A stretch of DNA of 64,000 nucleotides, taken from contig NZ_LT900024.1 of the NCBI RefSeq assembly GCF_900182925.1, positions 1,488,001 through 1,552,000 on the forward strand, read 5' to 3'. How positions within the stretch are numbered: position 1 is the stretch's first letter; each line of letters begins with the position of its first letter. This DNA is from Psychrobacter sp. LV10R520-6 (GTDB lineage: Bacteria > Pseudomonadota > Gammaproteobacteria > Pseudomonadales > Moraxellaceae). The position numbers and the translations under genes were made by a program. The notes under the pieces are model-generated. The model saw only the letters and a list, made by a program, of their open reading frames with translations. It was not told the DNA's origin and made no database searches. Of this stretch, positions 28,261-36,344 are shown one piece after another.

Positions 28261-28295
28261 CCCAGCTGTAGCTCAAACAGCTGGGCTTATTTTTT
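28261..28295 (+). terminator. Terminator or attenuator between binding proteins and permease
   Basis: CCCAGCTG (28261-28268) and CAGCTGGG (28278-28285) are perfect arms followed by CTTATTTTTT. It would lower permease/ATPase expression relative to the binding proteins. The rest of 28296-28574 has no gene; imperfect tandem units TANTAGTAACT lie around 28470-28515. Confidence 0.75.
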
Positions 28296-28574
28296 AAACG
28301 ATTTAAAAGTTTTTAAAATTTGAAGTGTTTCTAACCAAAGTAGCTTATGATAATTGCTCATTGTGACATGCTTGGGTTTACCCTAACCGCAGATTTTTTA
28401 ATCTGTTAAATTCACCGCTTAGTCGTTCGATTTATAGGCGCTTATAAATGATGCTGGTCACTGACCCTAGTACCTGATATTAGTAAATAATACTAGTAAC
28501 TAATATTAGTAACTGACACACATCTATTGGTCGCCATGGTTGCTGAACGCTTGGTTATGACTTACTGATACCTT

Positions 28575-29474
28575 ATGTCCTTAATTGCTTTTTTTGGTGC
28601 GCTTGAAAGCGGTCTGATTTATGGCCTAGTGGCGCTCGGCGTCCTTATCTCATTTCGTACTCTCGATTTTCCTGATTTAACAGCAGACGGAAGTTTTCCG
28701 TTAGGTGGCGCGGTTGCCGGTGTCTCTATTGTCGCTGGCATCAATCCTTGGCTGGCTTGTGCCTTTGGTATGCTTGCAGGCTCAGTGGCGGGTATCGTCA
28801 CCGCCTGGCTACATGTCAAGCTCGGTATTTTACAACTATTAGCCAGTATTTTAGTGATGGTAGCGCTATATTCTGTCAACTTACGGATTATGGGTGCGCC
28901 AAACTTACCGCTACTGGGTGAAAACACTGTATTTAGTACGCTGGTTACCGATGGTAATGGTTACTGGATGCGCTGCTTAATTATCGGCGTGGTAGTAATA
29001 TTGGCCAAGCTATTCTTGGATTGGTTTTATAGTACTGAAACCGGCCTGTCTATGCGCGCGACCGGCTCCAACCTAAAGATGGCGCAAGCCCAAGGTATTA
29101 ATACCTCGTGGATGACCATTATCGGTATGGCAGTCTCTAACGGTCTGATTGCCTTAGCAGGCGCACTGTTTGTACAGACCCAAGGTGGCGCAGATATCTC
29201 TATCGGTATCGGTACCATTGTCATTGGTCTGGCAGCGGTCATCATTGGTGAAACCATTATTCCCGCCAAGCGTATTTGGCTTATTACCATTGCCGTTATT
29301 ATCGGCGCTATCCTTTATAAGTTATTTATTCAGGTCGCACTATCAAGTGATATTTTGCGTAGTATTGGCTTTGGCCCGCAAGATTTAAACTTAATCACCG
29401 CATTGTTGGTCGTGTTTGCATTGGTGCTACCAAAAGCCAAGAATAGGTTTTTAAGTCGTAAATTGCGCGTTTAA
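28575..29474 (+). CDS. ABC transporter permease (TrpY-like, BPD_transp_2 type)
   Basis: 299 residues with about eight hydrophobic spans. The family pattern is clear: LIYGLVALGVLISFRTLDFPDLTADGSFPLGGAV near the start and GLSMRATGSNLKMAQAQGIN in the middle, the coupling region that meets the ATPase. It forms the inner-membrane channel for the TrpX-like binding proteins upstream. Start ATG 28575 has no good ribosome-binding site. The ATPase gene follows 114 bp downstream. Confidence 0.86.
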   Translation: MSLIAFFGALESGLIYGLVALGVLISFRTLDFPDLTADGSFPLGGAVAGVSIVAGINPWLACAFGMLAGSVAGIVTAWLHVKLGILQLLASILVMVALYSVNLRIMGAPNLPLLGENTVFSTLVTDGNGYWMRCLIIGVVVILAKLFLDWFYSTETGLSMRATGSNLKMAQAQGINTSWMTIIGMAVSNGLIALAGALFVQTQGGADISIGIGTIVIGLAAVIIGETIIPAKRIWLITIAVIIGAILYKLFIQVALSSDILRSIGFGPQDLNLITALLVVFALVLPKAKNRFLSRKLRV

Positions 29475-29588
29475 GCTCAACGAATAACAGTAAAACAGTA
29501 AAACAATGATGATAGCGACGGTACTCGCTAAGCTTGAATAAAGCATAAGGACTAATAATTAAGGAATAGTAACTAAGGAACAAAAGTT

Positions 29589-30383
29589 ATGATGCAAGCC
29601 AAAGATTTGCGGTTGACCTTTAATCCGGGAACGCCCATTGAAAATCCTGCTTTACGCGGTATTAATTTAAATATCGCTGATGGTGAATTTGTTACCGTCA
29701 TTGGTACTAATGGTGCAGGTAAATCAACGTTTTTGAATGCAGTCAGTGGCACGAATCTAGTGGATAGTGGCTCAATCCTCCTCAATGGTATTGATGTCAC
29801 CAAAAAAACCACCTATCAGCGTGCCCATTGGGTAGCGCGCGTGTTCCAAGACCCGATGGCCGGCACTTGCGAAGCGCTAACTATTGAAGAGAATATGGCT
29901 TTAGCCTATAAGCGCGGCGATAAGCGTGGTTTGAATCTTGCTTTGAACTCCGGTAATCGTGAGCTGTTTCGAGAGAAGCTTGCCGTACTCAAGCTGGGGT
30001 TAGAGAATCGTTTAACGGATCGTATGGGGTTATTGTCAGGTGGTCAGCGCCAAGCAGTAAGCCTATTGATGGCATCGTTGCAACCGTCCAAAATATTGTT
30101 GCTCGATGAGCATACGGCTGCTCTGGACCCTAAGACCGCGGCGTTTGTTTCAAAATTGACCGATCAGATTGTCACTGACAATAATCTGACGACTATGATG
30201 GTCACCCACTCAATGCAGCAAGCATTGGCGCATGGTACTAGAACCGTGATGCTACACCAAGGTGAAGTGGTACTCGATGTCGCTGGTGAAAAACGTCAAG
30301 GTATGACCGTCCACGATTTACTCGATATGTTCGAGCAAACCCGCGGCGAAAAAGTTGAAGATGATAGCTTGATTTTAAGCTGA
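29589..30383 (+). CDS. ABC transporter ATP-binding protein (TrpZ-like)
   Basis: 264 residues. Walker A GTNGAGKST (about residues 39-47), a Q-loop region with VFQDPMAGTCEALTIEENMALA, signature LLSGGQRQ, Walker B ILLLDEHTAALDP, and the switch His in VTHSMQQALAHG. The His in LLDEHTAALDP, where most ABC proteins have Pro, is characteristic of this amino-acid-type family. It powers the permease encoded just upstream. Start could be ATG 29589 or 29592; AAGGAAC lies 8-11 bp before. Confidence 0.88.
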   Translation: MMQAKDLRLTFNPGTPIENPALRGINLNIADGEFVTVIGTNGAGKSTFLNAVSGTNLVDSGSILLNGIDVTKKTTYQRAHWVARVFQDPMAGTCEALTIEENMALAYKRGDKRGLNLALNSGNRELFREKLAVLKLGLENRLTDRMGLLSGGQRQAVSLLMASLQPSKILLLDEHTAALDPKTAAFVSKLTDQIVTDNNLTTMMVTHSMQQALAHGTRTVMLHQGEVVLDVAGEKRQGMTVHDLLDMFEQTRGEKVEDDSLILS

Positions 30384-30444
30384 TTAACGCTAAGTATAAG
30401 GTTTATCACTTACTATCTTTAGGCTGCATATGAATCAAAAAAAC

Positions 30445-31113
30445 TTAAACATCAAGCAACACTAACTTTTGAATCAGCTCGCTCACATGCTGTGATTCCA
30501 TCTTTTTCATTACCTGCGAGCGATGTACCTCTATCGTACGCACCGACACATCCAAATGATCAGCAATGATTTTATTAATATTGCCTTGTAATAACTCATT
30601 GGCGACTTGCTTTTCTTTATCCGTTAGCTGCGCGTAGAGTTTACGGATATAGTAGAGCTTGGCTCGCTTGATAGTTAATGCTTGAGCGCCCGCAATCGCC
30701 TCTTGCAAGCGGTGGCTGCTAATCGGCTTTTCTAAATAATCTGCCGCACCTTTTTTGAGCATATTTACCGCATCGGTAATCTCGCCATTACCCGTTAAGG
30801 CAATCAGCGCAAGCGGACTGTTATGTTTATTTAAATGAGCTAGCAATGCCTGCCCGCTCATATCGAGTAGCATCAAATCACTCACCACCACCGCTGGCAC
30901 ATAAATATCCACTTCTTGTAAAAACATTACGGCACTTGGCCATGTTTGGGTTGGTAGCCCCAAGCTGCTAATCAAAAACTCACACGAATGTCGCACACTT
31001 TCTTCATCATCGATAATATGAATCATCAGCTGCTCAGCAGTAACACCATCATACAAACTATTGGCTTCCGCTAGAGAGCTTGATTGCTCATTTGGTATCT
31101 CAAAAGAAGTCAT
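30445..31113 (-). CDS. FixJ/NarL-type response regulator (TtrR-like)
   Basis: 222 residues. Receiver domain at about 30-145 with acidic pocket DDEE, phospho-acceptor Asp79 in VVSDLMLLDMSG, Thr107 and Lys129 (LEKPIS). The C-terminal LuxR-type helix-turn-helix reads LTDKEKQVANELLQG and VSVRTIEVHRSQVMKKM. It sits 171 bp downstream of the sensor kinase gene on the same strand, so the two form a pair. In TtrR/TtrS systems this type of regulator drives tetrathionate-respiration genes. Its likely target is the divergent cytochrome/tsdA operon. AAAGGTAGCGT precedes the start. Confidence 0.85.
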   Translation of the reverse strand: MTSFEIPNEQSSSLAEANSLYDGVTAEQLMIHIIDDEESVRHSCEFLISSLGLPTQTWPSAVMFLQEVDIYVPAVVVSDLMLLDMSGQALLAHLNKHNSPLALIALTGNGEITDAVNMLKKGAADYLEKPISSHRLQEAIAGAQALTIKRAKLYYIRKLYAQLTDKEKQVANELLQGNINKIIADHLDVSVRTIEVHRSQVMKKMESQHVSELIQKLVLLDV

Positions 31114-31284
31114 ACGCTACCTTTCATCTTATGTACTATTGGCTACTTTATTAGTAGTTATCAGTTACGACGCGCAGTCTCATAACGTTAATATTTTATT
31201 CATGCTTACTATATTATTTATTTGTATTATTTTATTAGATTAAAGTCTTCCAAAAACTGGCGGTTATTTTTTGTGTGCTTCCTT

Positions 31285-33519
31285 TTATATTTTATCAGCA
31301 CTCATATCAGTATCCGCACCATTATCGTCCAATAAGTGTATAGGTAAATATAACGTGACTTGCGCGCCCGTTTCATGAGTTAGTGGATGGACTCCATCCG
31401 TCTGGGTTAAATGAGCTTTACTATATAGCGAGCGCTTTGAACGGTGCTGGTAACGGCCATTTATCGACTTTACGTTGATCAGCTCGTGCCGTACATTGAC
31501 ATTGCTAAGTTGCATCGTACCATCAAGCGATTTACATAGACGCTGACAGATCATTAGCCCCAATCCTAAGCCATCTGCTTTGGTTGAGCGAGTACCGTAC
31601 TGACTATTTGAATAACTATGGGATTTGTCCTGTGACTCATTATTCATAAGACGCGCATCATCAAAACCGCCTGCATCATCAGTAACATATAGCGCTAGCC
31701 AGCGCATGCCTTCATATTCCGTCATCTGACAGCGCAGCATGATATGGGTGGCACCTTGCTGCTGGGCATTGAGCATACTATTAATCAGCAATTGATCCAG
31801 TAGTAAGCTTGGCAGCTGTAATTGCTGATAGTCACTAGCAAACCAAAAAGTAATCCCCTCTGCTTTCTCACCCAGTAACATAATGCATTGCTGATAAGTA
31901 GCAGCGATATCAACGCTGACCTCATCCGGCTGGGATCGTCCTGCCCAATGCCGAATATTTTTTATCACGCCAGCGGCACGCTCGGTCTCACTCACAATTT
32001 GCTGTAAGGCACTCTCCACCTTTTCCTTCTCTACCGCTTCTTTTTTTAACGCCTCTTTTTCTAAATTTTCTTTATTTACAGTAGCTGTGTTTAAAGCCTC
32101 TTTCTCTGAGCTGTCTTTATCAAAACGCGTATTTTGACTACGAATTAATAAGCCTTGAGCGTAGTTCTGAATGGTCGCGAGTGGTTGATTAATCTCATGG
32201 GCAATCGCGCCACTCATCTCACCAATGACTGCAAAACGCTCAGACTGCTGTAGCTTATAATCATAGTCCCGAATCAGCTGATTCTGTATGACTATCTGTT
32301 GCCGACGACGCCATGCCAGCCAACTCATCCAACCATAATTAATGCTTGATATGATAATAATAAAAAATATCAATCCTACCCATACTCGATGCGACTTTAT
32401 CCAATCGAACACATACGCGCCTAACTGCTTTTGGGCAGGATGACGATTCATTTCATACAAAATCCGTTCGGCATCAACACTTGACTCAGGCGCTAGCCAG
32501 CGAAGCTCTGCGATATTCTCAATAGGATTAGTATCTCTATCAGTGCTTCTCTGCCCTCCAGTAAATAAGTGTTGATTAATCTGCTCAGTCAATGCTGCCG
32601 GTGCTTGGCTCGTCGCTGCTAGTGTCCAATTAGGATAAATCTTGGTTGAAGACTGGCAGTTTGAATCAGTCATAACTGGATTGATAAGTCGATATTGTGA
32701 TTGCTCAATTTTACCTTGACCTGCCATCTCCTCCATCAAGCATAACGGCGCTATCGCCGAATCTACTGCGCCGCTAGCGAGAGCACTCAAGGTAAGCTCA
32801 ATAGGATAGCCCACAAACTGAGTCTCATAGTCGCTTGGCAGCACCCCATTCTGCTGTAATAGATGGGCTATCAATAAATAACCCCCAAAGGCATCAGGAT
32901 CAACCGCCACTATTTTGCGCTGCTGTAAATCTCGCAATTGCTGAATATCGCTATCTGCTTTGACCCATAACGCACTGCCAATCTGCTCCATCGCACTAGG
33001 CTGATTTACCGACTTGTCAGCTTTAGCTTGTTTGCTTAGCGCAAGCTCATTTTCCAATTGTTTATATAACTTATATTGCTCATCAGTTTTAAAATCAGCT
33101 TGTTTAACATCGGATATTTTAAATTCATTTGCTTTGGAAGTTTGTGGATTTGCTTGCAAGGTCGCAAGCCAGCGCCAACCCATAGTCTCCATTTTAATGA
33201 ACTGTACTTGTGGACCTAAGACTAAGGCAAACTGCTGCGCTTCAATTTGTTGTTGCCAGTTTTCCAACGCCAATGGAACCAATACGACCGTGTCAGATTT
33301 TAGCTTATTATTAAGTTGACTCAACCACGGCTGCCAACGCTGCTGGGCGGCCGTTTCTCCTTGAGGTGCTAGTACGCCTAAATAGTAAGTCTGTGCATTT
33401 GCCTTAGTAAGTGGCAACAATACAACTGTAAATGCAACCATAAGTACAGATATAAGCGCAAACACTACTCTTACTGGAACGTATCTAATTATCCACATCT
33501 GCTGCTTAAGCTGCCTCAT
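31285..33519 (-). CDS. Sensor histidine kinase with PhnD-like periplasmic domain (TtrS-like)
   Basis: 744 residues. N-terminal membrane segment (about 15-38), a periplasmic domain of about 330 residues with PhnD/phosphonate-binding-like features (YYLGVLAP, ALVLGPQ, VAVDPDAFGGYLLIAHLLQQ), a second membrane segment at about 379-395, and a kinase core. The H box has His441 in GAIAHEINQPLATIQNYAQG; the N box is in LLINSMLNAQQQ, and the G boxes are YVTDDAGGFDD and GLGLGLMIC. Architecture is that of TtrS, the tetrathionate sensor. Unusually, about 40 Glu/Lys-rich residues (462-503) are inserted between the two helices of the dimerisation domain. It is divergent from tsd genes. Confidence 0.82.
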   Translation of the reverse strand: MRQLKQQMWIIRYVPVRVVFALISVLMVAFTVVLLPLTKANAQTYYLGVLAPQGETAAQQRWQPWLSQLNNKLKSDTVVLVPLALENWQQQIEAQQFALVLGPQVQFIKMETMGWRWLATLQANPQTSKANEFKISDVKQADFKTDEQYKLYKQLENELALSKQAKADKSVNQPSAMEQIGSALWVKADSDIQQLRDLQQRKIVAVDPDAFGGYLLIAHLLQQNGVLPSDYETQFVGYPIELTLSALASGAVDSAIAPLCLMEEMAGQGKIEQSQYRLINPVMTDSNCQSSTKIYPNWTLAATSQAPAALTEQINQHLFTGGQRSTDRDTNPIENIAELRWLAPESSVDAERILYEMNRHPAQKQLGAYVFDWIKSHRVWVGLIFFIIIISSINYGWMSWLAWRRRQQIVIQNQLIRDYDYKLQQSERFAVIGEMSGAIAHEINQPLATIQNYAQGLLIRSQNTRFDKDSSEKEALNTATVNKENLEKEALKKEAVEKEKVESALQQIVSETERAAGVIKNIRHWAGRSQPDEVSVDIAATYQQCIMLLGEKAEGITFWFASDYQQLQLPSLLLDQLLINSMLNAQQQGATHIMLRCQMTEYEGMRWLALYVTDDAGGFDDARLMNNESQDKSHSYSNSQYGTRSTKADGLGLGLMICQRLCKSLDGTMQLSNVNVRHELINVKSINGRYQHRSKRSLYSKAHLTQTDGVHPLTHETGAQVTLYLPIHLLDDNGADTDMSADKI

Positions 33520-33704
33520 TTATGAAAGCCTTAAAATAAATGTGGTTTTCCACAATACCACTATATTGCTACCTGTCCTATACTATATAACAGAATTGTA
33601 TCTTTTGAATGACTCAGTGTTATTTGCTCAAAGCATTGATAAATTAAAGATACTAATAACAATAGCTAATCACCGTACCCAGCTTTATCAAACTGTCCCT
33701 AGAT

Positions 33705-33746
33705 TAAACTGCATTTAAAGTAAACAGCATCTGGATTAAGCAGCTT
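33705..33746 (+). promoter_or_regulatory. Three direct repeats at exact 16-bp spacing upstream of the tsd genes
   Basis: TAAACTGCAT (33705-33714), TAAACAGCAT (33721-33730) and TAAGCAGCTT (33737-33746) start exactly 16 bp apart, the last ending 44 bp before the GTG start of the cytochrome gene, in the divergent region between the sensor kinase and tsd genes. They are candidate binding sites of the TtrR-like regulator. The role is inference. Confidence 0.4.
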
Positions 33747-33790
33747 CTGAATATAAGCTAGGCAAATATTTCATTATGGAGGGCGTGCTT

Positions 33791-35173
33791 GTGAAAAAGT
33801 GGCCATTAATTATTCTGGTTGTCGCAGTCATTGGACTAGCTTTAGCGTTTGTTATTGGGCAGCTACTGCCTAACATGCGTACCACTAGCAGTGACCTTGA
33901 AGTCAACATTACTGACCCCGCCTTAATTAAGCAGGGCGCCTATGTTGCACGTACGGCTGACTGTGTCGCTTGTCACACTACCCTTGATGGTGAAGCTTAT
34001 GCCGGTGGCCTGCCTATGCTAACCCCACTTGGTGCGATTTATTCCACCAATATTACCCCCGATAAAACAACCGGTATTGGCAACTATAGCTTTGACGATT
34101 TCAAAAATGCGGTCAAGCATGGCGTACGTATTGACAATAGCGCATTATACCCTGCCATGCCATATCCGTCCTACCAAATCATGCCTGATGACGATATGGC
34201 AGCGATGTATGCCTACTTTATGTCTGATGTCAAAGCCGTTAATCAGCCCAACCAAAAAAGTGAGCTACCACCGGTAATGAATTGGCGCTGGCCACTGTCT
34301 TATTGGCAAGCCATATTTGCGCCAAAACGCAGCTTTACCCCTGAAACTGACGACGCCGTCTTGGTGCGTGGTCAGTACTTAATCGAAGGCCCAGGTCACT
34401 GCGGCTCTTGTCATACTGAGCGCGGTATTGGCTTCCAAGAAGTCGCCTTAACCAATGCGGACTCTGAGGAATATTTAAGCGGTGCGGTCATTGATGGCTG
34501 GCGTGCCAAAAGCCTACGCGGTGAGCATCGTGGTCTGGGTACTTGGAACACTGCTGAGCTCAGTGAGTTCTTCAAAACTGGCCGTACAGATACGACTGCT
34601 GCCTTTGGCGCGATGGCGGATGTGGTTGAGCACAGCACCCAATATATGACTGACAATGACTTAAATGCCATGTCAGCGTATTTAAAAACACTCACCCCTG
34701 CCCCTAATAAAGAAGTCGTACTGCCTGAGAAAAAAGACCTTACTACTCAAAAACTATTAGATGGCAACTATGACTCACGCGGCGCGATCTTATATGCAGA
34801 ATACTGCCAAGTCTGTCACCGTGCTGATGGCAAAGGTGTCCCGCGCATCTTCCCAGCACTTGATGCCAACAGCGCTGTATATGCTAAGAACGCTGACTCC
34901 GTCCTCCAAATCACCCTAGGTGGTGGCCGCATGCCTGAGACCCCTTACGACCGCATGGCGTTTACCATGCCTGAATTTACCAATCTAGCCGATGCTGACA
35001 TTGCAGAAGTGGTCAACTATGTACGCAATAGCTGGACCAACCAAGCCCCTGAAATCGGTGTTAATGATGTGGTAAAAATGCGCGCATTCCTCGCTAAAAA
35101 ACCAAAAACGGCTACTGACATAGCCCCAGATCTAAGCATCAATGCGGCTACACAAGGAGCGAACCATGAATAA
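33791..35173 (+). CDS. Membrane-anchored tri-heme cytochrome c (TsdB-like electron partner)
   Basis: 460 residues from GTG 33791, preferred because GGAGGG (33778-33783) sits 7 bp before it; an ATG at 33776 overlaps that site. An uncleaved N-terminal helix anchors it in the inner membrane. Three heme motifs: CVACH (58-62), CGSCH (204-208), CQVCH (339-343). The layout resembles the cytochrome subunits of membrane alcohol and gluconate dehydrogenases. Its stop overlaps the tsdA start by 8 bp, so they are translated together; it probably carries electrons between TsdA and the respiratory chain. Known TsdB proteins are di-heme, so the name is by analogy. Confidence 0.8.
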   Translation: MKKWPLIILVVAVIGLALAFVIGQLLPNMRTTSSDLEVNITDPALIKQGAYVARTADCVACHTTLDGEAYAGGLPMLTPLGAIYSTNITPDKTTGIGNYSFDDFKNAVKHGVRIDNSALYPAMPYPSYQIMPDDDMAAMYAYFMSDVKAVNQPNQKSELPPVMNWRWPLSYWQAIFAPKRSFTPETDDAVLVRGQYLIEGPGHCGSCHTERGIGFQEVALTNADSEEYLSGAVIDGWRAKSLRGEHRGLGTWNTAELSEFFKTGRTDTTAAFGAMADVVEHSTQYMTDNDLNAMSAYLKTLTPAPNKEVVLPEKKDLTTQKLLDGNYDSRGAILYAEYCQVCHRADGKGVPRIFPALDANSAVYAKNADSVLQITLGGGRMPETPYDRMAFTMPEFTNLADADIAEVVNYVRNSWTNQAPEIGVNDVVKMRAFLAKKPKTATDIAPDLSINAATQGANHE

Positions 35174-36122
35174 GTCACCACTTAACGGGCCTATTATGCC
35201 AATCGTTGCCAGCGCTACTCCTCGTCACCTTACTTTAGCGGTATTAACTGCCGCTGTGTTTGCTGTCGGTATCAGTGGCTGCTCACAACCTGAACCTATC
35301 GAGCAGAACGCGCCTGAATATGGTTTGGTCACTACCGATGATGCCAACGAAGATATTAGCACTTATGTGTTACCGCAAGATACTTCGATACTAGATGAAC
35401 CGAATGCTGATGAAATATTTTATGGTAAGCGCTTATTAAACGAAACCAAGCGTTTATTACCTGATAACGTTGGCGCTGAAATGAACTGTAATAGCTGTCA
35501 TATTGCTCAGGGTAAAATCCCCCTTGGCGATCCGTACATCAACAGCTATAACCACTACCCGCGCGTCATGCCGCGCTCTGGTAAAGAAGTTGATTTGGAA
35601 GCGCGTATCAATGGCTGCTTCCAGCGCTCTATGAATGGTAAGGTGCTCGATCGTGAGTCTCCTGAGATGCTAGCGATGATGGCCTATATGGAATGGTTAT
35701 CGCAAAAAACGCCCAAAGCTCAAAAAGTTGATATTATTAATGCCGGTAAAGTCGACGAGTCATTGGTCGGTGACCCTGTACACGGTGAGAAGATATACCA
35801 AGCTCAGTGTGCTACCTGTCACGGTGACAATGGCGAAGGTATTAAAGACAGCCGTGGCGATATCGTCTTCCCACCACTATGGGGTGATGAATCCTTTAAC
35901 ATTGGCGCGGGTATGGCACGTACTTATAAAGCCGCAGCTTTTGTTAAATACAACATGCCAATGGGTATCCAAACCCAAGGGTTATGGGGTCATGGCAACG
36001 TCTTAAGCGATCAAGATGCTATCGATGTAGCAGAGTTCTTTACTCATAAACCACGCCCTGACTTTGCTAAAAAGGTCAACGACTGGCCATCAGGTAAAAA
36101 ACCAAAAGATGCCCGTTATTAA
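35166..36122 (+). CDS. tsdA: Thiosulfate dehydrogenase / tetrathionate reductase (TsdA-type di-heme cytochrome)
   Basis: 318 residues from ATG 35166 (AAGGAG 7-11 bp upstream). Lipobox ISGC (Cys39) predicts a lipid anchor facing the periplasm. Heme motifs CNSCH (108-112) and CATCH (215-219). Cys151 in RINGCFQRSMNG is 40 residues after the second Cys of heme 1, the same distance as the unusual Cys axial heme ligand of Allochromatium TsdA (Cys96 versus Cys56); this Cys/His ligation is the hallmark of TsdA. The enzyme joins two thiosulfates to tetrathionate or runs in reverse. Met in YNMPMG could be an axial ligand of heme 2. Direction in vivo is unknown. Confidence 0.88.
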   Translation: MNKSPLNGPIMPIVASATPRHLTLAVLTAAVFAVGISGCSQPEPIEQNAPEYGLVTTDDANEDISTYVLPQDTSILDEPNADEIFYGKRLLNETKRLLPDNVGAEMNCNSCHIAQGKIPLGDPYINSYNHYPRVMPRSGKEVDLEARINGCFQRSMNGKVLDRESPEMLAMMAYMEWLSQKTPKAQKVDIINAGKVDESLVGDPVHGEKIYQAQCATCHGDNGEGIKDSRGDIVFPPLWGDESFNIGAGMARTYKAAAFVKYNMPMGIQTQGLWGHGNVLSDQDAIDVAEFFTHKPRPDFAKKVNDWPSGKKPKDARY

Positions 36123-36183
36123 GCATTGCTTATAGTTTCATGACCTTATAGTTTTATAAAGCAATCTAGTAAAATCGGATACT

Positions 36184-36224
36184 AAAAAACTTCAAGTGTG
36201 TTTAATTCGCTTTGAGGTTTTTTA
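36184..36224 (+). terminator. Terminator after tsdA
   Basis: AAAACTTCAA and TTGAGGTTTT (one G-T pair) with a 17-nt loop region and a T-run. A similar hairpin follows fdhD at 39900. Confidence 0.7.
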
Positions 36225-36344
36225 TTGTCTGCCTGTTTATCCACGCCGCAGTAAGGATACGATAAAGTTGCAATTTTCTACTGTTTATTCTATAGATATC
36301 CTTTAATATTATTTACACATCGTCATATATCTATAAGGTCTGTC

